From the NCBI GenBank assembly GCA_965232265.1, contig CBDDPH010000002.1:2542001-2606000 (forward strand): a DNA stretch of 64,000 bases, given 5' to 3'. Shown in pieces: positions 1 through 8,165 of this stretch (its first letter is position 1; each line of letters begins with the position of its first letter). Under the pieces are notes generated by a model. The model had not been told where the DNA came from. It did no database searches and was given only the letters and a program-made list of their open reading frames with translations. The DNA is from VXRD01 sp965232265 (GTDB lineage: Bacteria; Latescibacterota; UBA2968). The translations under genes and the position numbers were made by a program.

Positions 1-35
1 ATTATGCGAGGAGCTTTTTCAGGAGGAGATTTGCG

Positions 36-1001
36 ATGCAGAGTAAGATATTGGGTAGAACGGGGTTGGAGGTTCCAATCGTCGGTTTTGGCACGGCATT
101 TCTCGCGCGTGTGATGGGGGCAGATGGTCGTTTGGCGCCGGGAGTTGATGAAGATGTGGGTGTAGAAAATGTGGTGGCTGCGATTGAGGCCGGATGTACC
201 CTGGTCGATACAGCGCCGCTTTACGGAAATACCGCGAGCGAGAAAATTATTGGTCGCGCGTTGCGCGAACGTCCCGATCTGGCTAAGAAGTGTACGGTGA
301 CGACAAAAGTGGGAAGATCGGGAAGTGAATACGATTTCTCTTTCGACGGGGTGATGCAGCAGGTGGCAGACAGCCAGGATCGGTTGGGGTTGGATGCGTT
401 TGACGTGTTGTACATTCACGATCCGATGGATTTTCCCATGCAGCAGGTGATGGCAAAAGATGGCGCGCTGGGGGCATTGCGAAAATTGCAGGATGAGGGT
501 GTGGTGCGTTTTGTCGGTATTGCGGCGAATGATCCCGATGCAAATGGTCCGTACATTGATACGGGCGAGTTTGATGCGGCTGTGGTTCCCGATGCGTGGA
601 GTTTGTTGAACCGCACGGCGGATACGTTCATTTTTTCTGGTGCTGAAAAACACAATGTGGGGATTGCGCTTGCAACACCTCTGGAGCGCGGTTTGCTGGC
701 GACGGGACCCTTGCCCGGGCATTCTTATGTGAATCGCAATTTTAGTCAGGCTGTTTTAGACCGCGTTGGGAGGGTAAAAGCACTTTGCGACGATTATGGG
801 ATTCCACTGGTGGCTGCATCGCTTCAGTGGTGTACACGGCATCCGTTGATTGCAACGGCGATTTGCGGGGGGCGAAACAAAGCGGAGACGATTCAAAATG
901 CCGAAGCGGGTCGTATTGACATTCCCGAGGCTTTTTGGGATGATCTGGAGCCGTTGATTGAGGTGTGGGATCAGGGACATGTGGTGAAGGTGGGGAAGTG
1001 A
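36..1001 (+). CDS. Aldo/keto reductase (D-threo-aldose / L-fucose dehydrogenase-like)
   Basis: A 321-residue NAD(P)-dependent sugar oxidoreductase of the aldo/keto reductase superfamily, cytosolic (no signal peptide). The N-terminus (LGRTGLEVPIVGFGTA) is typical, and the catalytic tetrad is visible as D58 and Y63 (in DTAPLYG), K91 (VTTKVG) and H128 (YIHDP). The length fits the aldose 1-dehydrogenase-like branch. The ATG follows a strong SD (caggaggag, ~20-28). It is the first gene of a plus-strand group with an RraA-like protein, a Gfo/Idh dehydrogenase and a sulfatase, so the substrate is probably a free sugar or lactone from a sulfated glycan (inference). Any upstream gene lies outside the window. 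Confidence 0.9.
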   Translation: MQSKILGRTGLEVPIVGFGTAFLARVMGADGRLAPGVDEDVGVENVVAAIEAGCTLVDTAPLYGNTASEKIIGRALRERPDLAKKCTVTTKVGRSGSEYDFSFDGVMQQVADSQDRLGLDAFDVLYIHDPMDFPMQQVMAKDGALGALRKLQDEGVVRFVGIAANDPDANGPYIDTGEFDAAVVPDAWSLLNRTADTFIFSGAEKHNVGIALATPLERGLLATGPLPGHSYVNRNFSQAVLDRVGRVKALCDDYGIPLVAASLQWCTRHPLIATAICGGRNKAETIQNAEAGRIDIPEAFWDDLEPLIEVWDQGHVVKVGK

Positions 1002-1011
1002 GAAGATCAAT

Positions 1012-1041
1012 CCGCAGATGGCGCAGATGAACGCAGATAAA
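1012..1041. repeat. Interspersed 'cgcagatg' repeat, copy 1
   Basis: Short tandem-like repeat built on cgcagatg / acgcagat steps. A close copy lies at 4974-5004 and a degenerate one at 46504-46520. It is in the 113-base gap between the aldo/keto reductase and the RraA-like gene, followed by low-complexity 'ctgacaactaaagactgaca' sequence. The function is unknown. Similar elements are common between genes in many environmental genomes (general knowledge). Confidence 0.6.
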
Positions 1042-1114
1042 GGCGAGAGAAGGGCTAGGGACTGGTGGGCCGGGTGGGCTGACAACTAAAGACTGACAAC
1101 TTAAGGAGATTACC

Positions 1115-1840
1115 ATGACAGAGCAGGAGATTTTGAAGGCGTTGGAGAATTTCGATACGCCGTCTATTACAAATGTGGTGGCGACTTATCCGAATAATCC
1201 GTTGTGTTTGGGGCTTTATAATCCGTGGCTTGAAAATTGGTACACGGATCAGACGATTAAGTGTATGTATCCAGAACTCGGCGCGCGGTGCGGGTATGCT
1301 GTGACGTGTACTTTTGCGTTGCCAGATGCGGGATTTAGTCGGTTGTCGTTTATGGACGTAGCCGAGGCGCTGGATGCGTCGCCAAAGCCCACGATACTGG
1401 CGCTGGAGCAGAAGTTTCCGCCGGAGATTGCGGGTAAGGTGGGGCTTGCGGGCGGCAATATGACGACGACGATGAAAGCGCTGGGGTGCGTGGGGTGTGT
1501 GTCAAATGGGCCGTCGAGGGATATCGATGAAATCCGTCCGATGGAGTTTCAGTATTTGCTGACGGGTATATCGCCGGGGCATGGCGATCAGGCTGTGCAG
1601 GCGGTGAATGTGCCGGTGTCGATTTGCGGCATGGATGTCGCGCCTGGCGAGATTATTCACATGGATGAAAATGGCGCGGTTAAGTTTCCCGCAGATCGGA
1701 TGGCGGAGGTGTTGGCGAATGTGAAGGAACTGATCGCAGGGGAAGAGGCGCTTCAAGCGCGCGTTGTGAAGGCGACCAATATCGCCGAGTTGCGCGCGGC
1801 TTATCGCGGTGAAGAATACGGAGATGATGAGGAAAAATAA
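1115..1840 (+). CDS. RraA-like protein (HMG/CHA aldolase fold)
   Basis: A 241-residue RraA / 4-hydroxy-4-methyl-2-oxoglutarate aldolase-type protein, formerly annotated as demethylmenaquinone methyltransferase-like. The family signature is visible: the glycine loop GLAGGN (110-115), then GCVGCVSNGPSRDIDE with R135 and D136, where the family binds its keto-acid or Mg2+ ligand, and the C-terminal DENGAVKFP. SD aaggag precedes the ATG. Only 1 base separates its stop from the Gfo/Idh start, so the two are co-transcribed. Metabolic members split keto-acid intermediates by retro-aldol cleavage, which fits a sugar-acid pathway here. The exact substrate cannot be read from sequence. Confidence 0.85.
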   Translation: MTEQEILKALENFDTPSITNVVATYPNNPLCLGLYNPWLENWYTDQTIKCMYPELGARCGYAVTCTFALPDAGFSRLSFMDVAEALDASPKPTILALEQKFPPEIAGKVGLAGGNMTTTMKALGCVGCVSNGPSRDIDEIRPMEFQYLLTGISPGHGDQAVQAVNVPVSICGMDVAPGEIIHMDENGAVKFPADRMAEVLANVKELIAGEEALQARVVKATNIAELRAAYRGEEYGDDEEK

Positions 1841-2833
1841 ATGGAAAAGATCAAGGCGGGTATTATCGGGTTTGGGCGGGTGGCTGGCGGTCATCTGAGA
1901 ACGATGCGCGGGACGGGCTTGTACGATGTGGTGGGGGTGTGCGATATTACGGAATCCAGGCGGGAAGAGGCGGTTGCCGAGGGCATGCGTGCGACCGATA
2001 ATCTCGATGAATTTCTCGGTTGGGATATCGAGTTGGTTTTGATTGCCACGCATTCGGCGGCGCATTATGCAGACGCGCTCAAGGTGGCGGCGGCGAAGAA
2101 GCACATGCTGATTGAAAAGCCCATGTCACTGACCGGGCCAGAGGCCGAGGAAATGGTGCAGGCGGCGAAAGACAATGGCGTAGTATTGACGATGCACCAC
2201 AACCGGCATTACGATCGCGATTATTGTCTGGTGAAGCACGCGGTTTTAGATGGCGCGGTTGGCGAGATTGTCGCGCTTGAGAATCGCACGATGGGGGCGC
2301 GTCCTGCAGTGGGTTTTGGCGTGCCCGATTACAATCAGCAATGGCGCGTGACAGCCGCGGCGGGTGGGGGAACGTTGCTGGATTTTGGACCGCACTGGGT
2401 CGAGCAGATTATCGATTTGATGTCGGGGCACAAGGTGGTATCGGTCTTTGCCGATGTGCGGCATACGAAGTGGGGCGATTCAGACGACTTGTTCGATATT
2501 GTGATGGTGTTTGACAACGGGGTGCGCGCGCGTGCTGCCAAGGCGGATATTTCTTTTTATTCTCTGCCGTATAAGTGGATTGTTCTGGGCACGGAAGCCA
2601 CGCTTGTGTGTGAGCGCGGTGGTGGTGGCGAGGTTACGGTTTACGGGGAAGATTCTGAGGACGTGCGTACCGATGCGGTACCGCGCGAAAATTTGCACGC
2701 GAATATTGCGCGGCATTTGCGCGAGGGCGAGGAGCTAATTATTACCGCGGAGCACGGTTTGCGGGTGATGCAGGTGTTGCACGCTGCACGCGAGTCGGGG
2801 GCTTCTGGCAAGAGTGTGGATGTGGAGATATAA
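1841..2833 (+). CDS. Gfo/Idh/MocA family oxidoreductase
   Basis: A 330-residue NAD(P)-dependent dehydrogenase. The Rossmann motif GIIGFGRVAGGH is at 7-18 and the conserved EKP (IEKPMS) closes the nucleotide-binding domain near 90. The C-terminal alpha/beta domain follows (GGGTLLDFGPHWVEQI). Its start abuts the RraA-like gene and its TAA stop overlaps the sulfatase ATG (taATG), indicating translational coupling. Family members oxidise or epimerise sugars and inositols. In this operon it probably acts on the desulfated sugar (inference). Confidence 0.9.
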   Translation: MEKIKAGIIGFGRVAGGHLRTMRGTGLYDVVGVCDITESRREEAVAEGMRATDNLDEFLGWDIELVLIATHSAAHYADALKVAAAKKHMLIEKPMSLTGPEAEEMVQAAKDNGVVLTMHHNRHYDRDYCLVKHAVLDGAVGEIVALENRTMGARPAVGFGVPDYNQQWRVTAAAGGGTLLDFGPHWVEQIIDLMSGHKVVSVFADVRHTKWGDSDDLFDIVMVFDNGVRARAAKADISFYSLPYKWIVLGTEATLVCERGGGGEVTVYGEDSEDVRTDAVPRENLHANIARHLREGEELIITAEHGLRVMQVLHAARESGASGKSVDVEI

Positions 2834-4281
2834 TGGAAATGGACAAACCCAATATTATCTTTATTTTGCTGGACGATTACGGCTGGGCAGATTCGACGTG
2901 TTACGGAAGTGAGTTTTACGAGACGCCGAATCTGGATCGGTTGTGCGCCGAGGGGATGAAGTTTACGGATGCGTACGCGTCGTGCCCGGTGTGTTCGCCA
3001 ACGCGCGCGAGTGTGATGAGTGGCAAATATCCCGCGCGGGTTGGGGTGACGAATTTTATCGATTGGAGCGGGAGAAATCATCCCAATCGCGGAAAATTGA
3101 TCGATGTGCCCTATTTCAGGTATTTGCCCCATGAAGAGCATACGGTTGCACAGGCGATGAAGGACGGGGGATATGCGACCTGGCATGTTGGCAAATGGCA
3201 TTTGGGCGGGCCTGGGTTTTATCCCGATGAACACGGGTTTGAGGTGAATGTGGGCGGATGCGAACACGGGTCTCCTGGACGAGGGGGTTATTTTAGTCCG
3301 TGGACGATTCCGGTGCTGGACGATGTGGATGTGCCGGACGGGACGTATTTGACGGATTATTTGACGGATCGGGTTATAGATTTGATCGAGAACCGCGACG
3401 ATCGCCCGTTTTTCCTTAATTTGTGGTATTATACGGTGCATACGCCCATTCAGGCGAAGCGGGAAAAGATTGAGAAGTACGAAGAGAAAGCAAAGAAGAT
3501 GGGTCTGGATAAAATTGAGCCGTTTGAAGAGGGCGATTTTTTTCCGGGAGAACACAAGAAGGACAGGCGTATTACGCGGCGGACGGTGCAGTCCGACCCG
3601 GTGTACGCCGCGATGATCGAGAGCATGGATGAGAGTGTGGGGCGCATTTTGGATGCGCTGGAAGAGGCGGGTATTGCCGATAATACCGCGATTATGTTTA
3701 CTTCGGATAATGGTGGGTTGGCGACGAGTGAAGGTTCGCCGACGTGCAATGCGCCGCTCGCCGAGGGCAAGGGCTGGATGTATGAAGGCGGAACGCGAGA
3801 GCCGCTGATTGTCAAATGGCCGGGTGTGACACCGGCAGGGTCTGTTTGCGATGTTCCGGTGACGAGTACAGATTATTATCCGACGATATTGGAAATGGCG
3901 GGTCTGGATCTGATTCCCGAACAGCATTGCGATGGGGTGAGTATCGCGCCTTTGTTGAGGGGGGACGATCTGGCGCGCGATGCGATTTTCTGGCATTTTC
4001 CGCATTATGGCAATCAGGGAGGGACACCTGGATCTTCTGTTCGAGCGGGGGATTATAAGTTGATCGAGTTTTTTGAGTCCGGGCATGTGGAGTTGTACAA
4101 TTTGCGAGCGGATATCGGTGAGGAGCATGACTTGGCAGATGAATTGCCCGATGTACGAGATCGGTTGCACGCGCTTCTGAAGACGTGGCAGGCGGAGATC
4201 GAAGCCAAAATTCCCGAGGAGAATCCAGATTTTGAGCCGTGGCAGGAGAGGCCGGTTTGGGAGACTAATCGAGGGAGATAG
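2833..4281 (+). CDS. Sulfatase (formylglycine-dependent, type I)
   Basis: A 482-residue alkaline-phosphatase-superfamily sulfatase. The N-terminal metal-binding motif IIFILLDDYGW carries the Asp pair. The modification motif C54-S-P-T-R58 (CSPTRASVMSGKYPAR) is complete, so Cys54 should become formylglycine. HVGKWHLGG and FTSDNGG are further family signatures. There is no signal peptide, so it appears cytosolic and would act on imported oligosaccharides or small sulfate esters. The start overlaps the upstream stop by one base. The only SUMF1-domain protein in the window (27186-28286) seems to lack one of the two active-site cysteines, so the activating enzyme is probably elsewhere. Confidence 0.93.
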   Translation: MEMDKPNIIFILLDDYGWADSTCYGSEFYETPNLDRLCAEGMKFTDAYASCPVCSPTRASVMSGKYPARVGVTNFIDWSGRNHPNRGKLIDVPYFRYLPHEEHTVAQAMKDGGYATWHVGKWHLGGPGFYPDEHGFEVNVGGCEHGSPGRGGYFSPWTIPVLDDVDVPDGTYLTDYLTDRVIDLIENRDDRPFFLNLWYYTVHTPIQAKREKIEKYEEKAKKMGLDKIEPFEEGDFFPGEHKKDRRITRRTVQSDPVYAAMIESMDESVGRILDALEEAGIADNTAIMFTSDNGGLATSEGSPTCNAPLAEGKGWMYEGGTREPLIVKWPGVTPAGSVCDVPVTSTDYYPTILEMAGLDLIPEQHCDGVSIAPLLRGDDLARDAIFWHFPHYGNQGGTPGSSVRAGDYKLIEFFESGHVELYNLRADIGEEHDLADELPDVRDRLHALLKTWQAEIEAKIPEENPDFEPWQERPVWETNRGR

Positions 4282-4304
4282 GTTATTTTACGGGAGATAC
4301 ATTT

Positions 4305-4964
4305 ATGGACGATTCTATTAAGGTTGCGGTGGTGACCGGCGGCCACCGTTTTGATGTGCCGAATTTTCACGGGTTGTTTCGCAAAATGGAAGGCGTGGAT
4401 GCCTATATTCAGTCTCTGGAGGATTTTGCATCGCCACGAGCAGAGGAGCGCGATTTCTACGATGTGGTTGTGTTTTATAATATGCACAAGGAAGGTCCGG
4501 CGGATGAGAACCGCCCCGGGTGGATGGGGCGACCTCTAAGCGCGCTGGCGTCCTGGCTGGCGACGGGTAAGGGGATTGTGTTGTTGCACCACGCGATTTT
4601 GGCATTTCCAAATTGGGATCCCTGGGTGCAGATGGCCGGTGTTGTGGCGGGGTCGTTTGAATCGTTCAGCCACGATGAGGTGATGCGGATTGCGGTAGCG
4701 GATGGGGATCATCCGATTACGCGGGGGATATCCGATTGGGAGATGGTCGATGAGACATACCTGATGGGGGAGCCGGATGCGGATAGTTATATGCTGTTGA
4801 CGACAGATCACCCGGCGTGTATGAAGTCGATTGGCTGGACGCGACAATACAATGGTACGCGGGTGTTTTGCCTTCAGAGTGGGCACGACAATCAGACGTG
4901 GAAGGATGAAAATTTTCAGACGGTGTTGGTGCGGGGTATTCAGTGGGTCAGCGGGAAAATCTAA
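4305..4964 (+). CDS. ThuA-like domain protein
   Basis: A 219-residue ThuA / trehalose-utilisation-type protein with a class I glutamine-amidotransferase-like fold. Seen: the N-terminal strand VAVVTGGHRFDV, the DVVVFYNM segment, the GKGIVLLHHAIL motif that replaces the usual nucleophile elbow, and the C-terminal GHDNQTWKDENFQTVLVRGIQWV typical of the family. No signal peptide. It lies 23 bases after the sulfatase and ends the catabolic operon. ThuA-like proteins often sit with Gfo/Idh genes in sugar loci. Their biochemical role is poorly defined. Confidence 0.85.
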   Translation: MDDSIKVAVVTGGHRFDVPNFHGLFRKMEGVDAYIQSLEDFASPRAEERDFYDVVVFYNMHKEGPADENRPGWMGRPLSALASWLATGKGIVLLHHAILAFPNWDPWVQMAGVVAGSFESFSHDEVMRIAVADGDHPITRGISDWEMVDETYLMGEPDADSYMLLTTDHPACMKSIGWTRQYNGTRVFCLQSGHDNQTWKDENFQTVLVRGIQWVSGKI

Positions 4965-4973
4965 AGCATCCAT

Positions 4974-5004
4974 CCACAGATGAACGCAGATGGACGCAGA
5001 TAAA
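4974..5004. repeat. Interspersed 'cgcagatg' repeat, copy 2
   Basis: Second copy of the element at 1012-1041, with the same cgcagatg steps ending in cgcagataaa. It begins 10 bases after the ThuA-like stop codon and runs into the palindromic repeat array at 5016-5130. Confidence 0.6.
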
Positions 5005-5015
5005 AATGCAGGAGT

Positions 5016-5130
5016 GGGTTTCAAACCGCAAAATGGGTGATGTAGATTGTCGTTTCAAACGGCAATGGGGTCATGTAGATTGCGGTTTCAAACCGCAATA
5101 ATGTAGGGGCGATCCCACTGGGTTGCCCAC
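5016..5130. repeat. Three-unit palindromic repeat plus 'gtaggggcg' hairpin
   Basis: Three copies of GTTTCAAACSGCAA begin at 5018, 5052 and 5085, a period of 33-34 bases. ATGTAGATTG lies between copies (5040-5049 and 5073-5082). Unit 3 is a perfect 9-base inverted repeat around one base, TTGCGGTTT-c-AAACCGCAA (5080-5098). Directly after comes gtaggggcgatcccactggg (5103-5122), which folds with gttgccc into an imperfect hairpin. The array fills the gap between the ThuA-like gene and the desaturase. The hairpins could end upstream transcription, but no T tract follows. Confidence 0.7.
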
Positions 5131-5145
5131 CAAAGGAGGATCGAG

Positions 5146-6162
5146 ATGGCTGATACCAGGGTAAAAAAAGAAGTTGTAGATGGCGTTGCCCGGGATGAAA
5201 GTGGCGAGTGGCAGCCCGCAAAACGCCCGGTGCCTGCGCCGATTTTTGCATGGCCTCCGCGTCCTGTTGAGGCGTTGAAGTGGATGTTTGGTTTTCCGGG
5301 CTATTTGTGGCCCTGGAACGCGATTTATATGCTTATTGCCATTGGCACATGGCTTTATTTGCAACCCGCGCTCGAGCGTTGTGTGGAATTTCGCGTGGAT
5401 TGGATTGCCGAGATGTATGTGCGGAATATTGCGATGCTCATCGTGATTGCGGGCGCGTGGCATGTGTATTTTTACAGGTTCAAGGCGCAGGGTACGCGGT
5501 ATAAGTACACGTCGAAATGGCTCGCGACATCGAACCGCAAGTTTTTGTGGGGCAATCAATTGCGCGATAATATTTTTTGGAGTTGTGTGAGCGGGGGGAC
5601 GATCTGGACGGCTTATGAAGTGGTTTCTATGTGGGCGTTTGCAAATGAGATAATTCCCTATGTCGATTGGCGCACGGAACCGGTTTATTTTGTTGCGTTG
5701 CTGTGCGGCATTCAGTTCTGGCGGCTTTTCCATTTTTATTGGGTTCACCGCCTGACCCATTGGAAACCCCTGTACAAGTCCGCGCATTATTTGCATCACA
5801 AGAATATCAATATTGGGCCGTGGTCCGGGTTGGCTATGCACCCGATTGAGCATTTGTTGTATTTTAGCTGTATTCTGATTCACTGGGTGGTGCCGTCCCA
5901 TCCGATTCACATGTTGATGAATGCACAACATGCGGCGTTTACACCGGCGCAGGGTCATGTGGGGTTTGATAAGATCGAGGTGGGAAGCAGTGATAGAATG
6001 CCCGCGGCGTCGTTTTTTCACCAGTTGCACCACCGCTATTTTGAGTGCAATTACGGAGAGAACGATTTTCCGTTCGATTACTGGTTTGGCACGTTTCACG
6101 ATGGGTCGCCAGAATCGCACGCCAGTATGCGTGCAAAGCGCAAGGCGGTGCATCAGATTTAA
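5146..6162 (+). CDS. Sterol desaturase / fatty-acid hydroxylase superfamily membrane protein
   Basis: A 338-residue integral-membrane di-iron oxygenase. The three histidine boxes are clear: H201-x3-H205 (HRLTH), H214/H217/H218 (HYLHH) and H292/H295/H296 (HQLHH), with Q261-H262 between. Hydrophobic stretches around 55-75, 92-110, 150-170, 180-200 and 235-260 fit four or more membrane spans. SD aaaggagg precedes the ATG. It stands alone, with repeats before and a terminator after. The family hydroxylates or desaturates lipid chains or sterols. The substrate here is unknown, but nearby PhyH and ceramidase-like genes make lipid modification plausible. Confidence 0.9.
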   Translation: MADTRVKKEVVDGVARDESGEWQPAKRPVPAPIFAWPPRPVEALKWMFGFPGYLWPWNAIYMLIAIGTWLYLQPALERCVEFRVDWIAEMYVRNIAMLIVIAGAWHVYFYRFKAQGTRYKYTSKWLATSNRKFLWGNQLRDNIFWSCVSGGTIWTAYEVVSMWAFANEIIPYVDWRTEPVYFVALLCGIQFWRLFHFYWVHRLTHWKPLYKSAHYLHHKNINIGPWSGLAMHPIEHLLYFSCILIHWVVPSHPIHMLMNAQHAAFTPAQGHVGFDKIEVGSSDRMPAASFFHQLHHRYFECNYGENDFPFDYWFGTFHDGSPESHASMRAKRKAVHQI

Positions 6163-6220
6163 TCGCCCGTACTTGATAATTTTATTGCATTTCCAGCTTA
6201 TTTTGGTCAATCTTATAAGA

Positions 6221-6256
6221 AGGGACTTATGTTTATCTGTAAGTCCCTCATTTTTA
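6221..6256 (+). terminator. Rho-independent terminator after the desaturase
   Basis: A 9-bp stem (AGGGACTTA at 6221-6229 with TAAGTCCCT at 6240-6248), a 10-base loop and the T-rich tail tcatttttatttt. It lies 59 bases after the desaturase stop. The promoter of the next gene begins within the tail. Confidence 0.8.
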
Positions 6257-6258
6257 TT

Positions 6259-6287
6259 TTGAATTGATCCAAAAATTGGCGTACTAT
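6259..6287 (+). promoter_or_regulatory. Sigma-70-like promoter of PhyH copy 1
   Basis: TTGAAT (6259-6264), a 17-base spacer and TACTAT (6282-6287). The same elements and spacing recur at 10422-10450 before the paralogous gene. The leader then carries a 12-base-period tandem duplication (ttttagatgc at 6289 and 6301) that copy 2 lacks, followed by the SD aacaggagg. Confidence 0.7.
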
Positions 6288-6345
6288 GTTTTAGATGCAG
6301 TTTTAGATGCGTCAATAACCCCAATCTTCCAACAGGAGGTCAGAG

Positions 6346-6476
6346 ATGGACCGGGAAGAGATGAGCAATGAAGAGGACTATGCGTTTGATGTCGCCGGAT
6401 ATTTGCACGTTCCAGGGGTGTTGAGTCGTGGGGAAGTCGAGGCTTTGATCTGTACAGGGCACTGGACGAGGCGGGT
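6346..6476 (+). pseudogene. Out-of-frame 5' end of double-domain PhyH copy 1
   Basis: From the ATG at 6346 (after caggaggtcag) the frame encodes MDREEMSNEEDYAFDVAGYL and onwards, nearly the same as the intact paralogue at 10498. After the shared EAL (codon 35) the frame is lost. Between gctttg and gcactg this copy has 11 bases (atctgtacagg) where the paralogue has 6 (aatgag), a net +5. Downstream the family sequence resumes in another frame (RALDEAGVSEGML), which continues as 6477-8090. Either a real frameshift mutation or an assembly/consensus error. Confidence 0.75.
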
Positions 6477-8090
6477 GTGTCTGAAGGCATGCTGGGATGG
6501 GAGGCACCCAATCGGGATATGTTTCGGGATTTGTTGGTGCATCCGCAACTGGTGTGGTATTTGAATCAGATTATCGGACATGGCTTTCGTCTGGATCAGG
6601 CACCCCGGTTGCTGGGCAGCCGGGAAGGGGAGATCGGGCAGGGTCTGGTTGGTGGAGATGAACCCCGGAATCCGTCTCGAGCGTACTTTATTCAAAATGG
6701 TCGTCGATCCTGCCAGGGGGTGAAGGCGATCTGGGTGCTGGAGGATGTGGAGGAAGGAGATGGCGGGCTGGTGGTGGTTCAGGCGAGCCACAAGAGCAAT
6801 GTGGAGACGCCGCAGGATTTGGCGACGGGACAGGACGATATGGGTTTGGTGAAACAGCCGGTGCTAAAGGCGGGCGATTTGTTTTTGTTGGCTGAGACTG
6901 CGTTGCAGGGGATGCGTCCGTGGACGGGGGCATCGAAACGGCTGTTGACGTATTGGTATGCGGGGCGGGCGGTCATTCAGTCGAATGGGCCAGGACCGGG
7001 GGCTGAGATCGAAACGCGCCCCGAGTGGTCGGAGAGCGCGCCTCCCGAACAGAAGGCGGTGATGTACAGGCCGGGGGCTAAGGGTTCTAATCCGCCGCCA
7101 GTGCTGAATACCGATGGGGATAAGACGTGGGTGGAAGAGCGTTCTGAGGTGATTCATCCCTCGATTTATATTCGGGATCCAGATTCAAAAATTGATGAGA
7201 AGGAATTTTATTTTTGGGATTTGAATGGGTATCTGGTGGTGCGCGGGGTGATGGACGAAGAATGGCTGGAAAAGGCGAATGAGGCGGTGGATAAATTCCA
7301 GGATCGGATTGAGGTTGGTGCAGAACTGGCGCGAGGTTCAAAGAGTCAGGCGGGGACGGGGCGGCCGTTGCTGCCGGGGCTGGTGGATTTGCCCTCGCCT
7401 TATTGCGATTCCTTCAGGCGGATGATTGCCCATCCGGCTGTGGTGCATCGGCTGAATTGGATGGGAGCCAGCGGATATCGCACGGGTGGTGGTACGGTGT
7501 TTTGCGCGGTGCAAGGGACGTCGGGCCACGCGTTGCACGATGGGAATGAGCCGATGAGCCCTTCGCGGGGCTACCAGTTTAAGAATGGGCGGAGTTATTG
7601 CGAGACGGTGACGGTTACGTGGCAGTTGCGGGATGTGGCGCCGGATATGGGTGGGTTTGCCTGTGTGCCGGGTTCTCATAAGACGCAGTATTCGATGCCT
7701 CCGGGAATCCGCACGTGCGACGAGACGATGGGTCTGGTGGTGCAGCCGGCGATGAAAGCGGGCGATGTGTTATTTTTTATGGATGGCGGGTGTACACACG
7801 GCGCGCTGGCGTGGAAGAATCCGATTCCCAGGCGGGGTGTGTTGATTAAATATCAATCCAAAAATTCCAATTGGGGTGGTGGCGTGATCGATCCCCAGGA
7901 GCGCTGGGGAGATATGGTCGAGGATATGACTGAGGAACAGTTTGCGGTTATGCGCGGTCCCGAACGCGATGGGCGAGATCGCACGGTGCCCAGGTTGGTC
8001 GTGCGCGATGGACAGGTGCATGTGTCGTACGATCCGGAGGGGGATCGCTATGCGGCGTCTTATCGCAAGCCGGGGGAGAAGTCGGGCTAA
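6477..8090 (+). CDS. Double-domain phytanoyl-CoA dioxygenase-like protein (main part of frameshifted copy 1)
   Basis: The 537-residue frame after the shift opens at a GTG inside conserved family sequence, so this is not a natural start. The original protein would begin at 6346. Two PhyH-type halves are present. The first (to ~residue 170) has VGGDEP and TALQG where metal ligands should be, so it lacks both histidines. The second keeps GHALHDGNEP (first His, no Asp two residues on) and the distal His in GGCTHGALAWKNPIPRRG with the Arg pair that would hold 2-oxoglutarate. If translated, the N-terminal ~44 residues are missing, and only in the degenerate half. Close paralogue of 10498-12261. Confidence 0.78.
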   Translation: MSEGMLGWEAPNRDMFRDLLVHPQLVWYLNQIIGHGFRLDQAPRLLGSREGEIGQGLVGGDEPRNPSRAYFIQNGRRSCQGVKAIWVLEDVEEGDGGLVVVQASHKSNVETPQDLATGQDDMGLVKQPVLKAGDLFLLAETALQGMRPWTGASKRLLTYWYAGRAVIQSNGPGPGAEIETRPEWSESAPPEQKAVMYRPGAKGSNPPPVLNTDGDKTWVEERSEVIHPSIYIRDPDSKIDEKEFYFWDLNGYLVVRGVMDEEWLEKANEAVDKFQDRIEVGAELARGSKSQAGTGRPLLPGLVDLPSPYCDSFRRMIAHPAVVHRLNWMGASGYRTGGGTVFCAVQGTSGHALHDGNEPMSPSRGYQFKNGRSYCETVTVTWQLRDVAPDMGGFACVPGSHKTQYSMPPGIRTCDETMGLVVQPAMKAGDVLFFMDGGCTHGALAWKNPIPRRGVLIKYQSKNSNWGGGVIDPQERWGDMVEDMTEEQFAVMRGPERDGRDRTVPRLVVRDGQVHVSYDPEGDRYAASYRKPGEKSG

Positions 8091-8121
8091 ATTTGTCAGG
8101 AGAGGGCAATAGGGTGTTTAC

Positions 8122-8150
8122 AACCGGGGCTTATCGCAAGTCCCGGTTTT
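8122..8150 (+). terminator. Terminator-like hairpin after PhyH copy 1
   Basis: The stem AACCGGGGCTT (8122-8132) pairs with AAGTCCCGGTT (8138-8148) with one G-U pair and a 5-base loop. The following T run is short (ttttgtg), so it is weaker than the 6221 and 36221 terminators. Confidence 0.6.
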
Positions 8151-8165
8151 GTGTAGGAGTCTGCT

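Noticed and set aside
2641..4170. 509-codon minus-strand frame
   Set aside because: Opposite the sulfatase, which has complete family motifs. The antisense translation shows no domain.
5016..5098. CRISPR-like array
   Set aside because: Only three units, the 19-20 base intervening sequence is itself conserved (ATGTAGATTG), and no cas genes are nearby.
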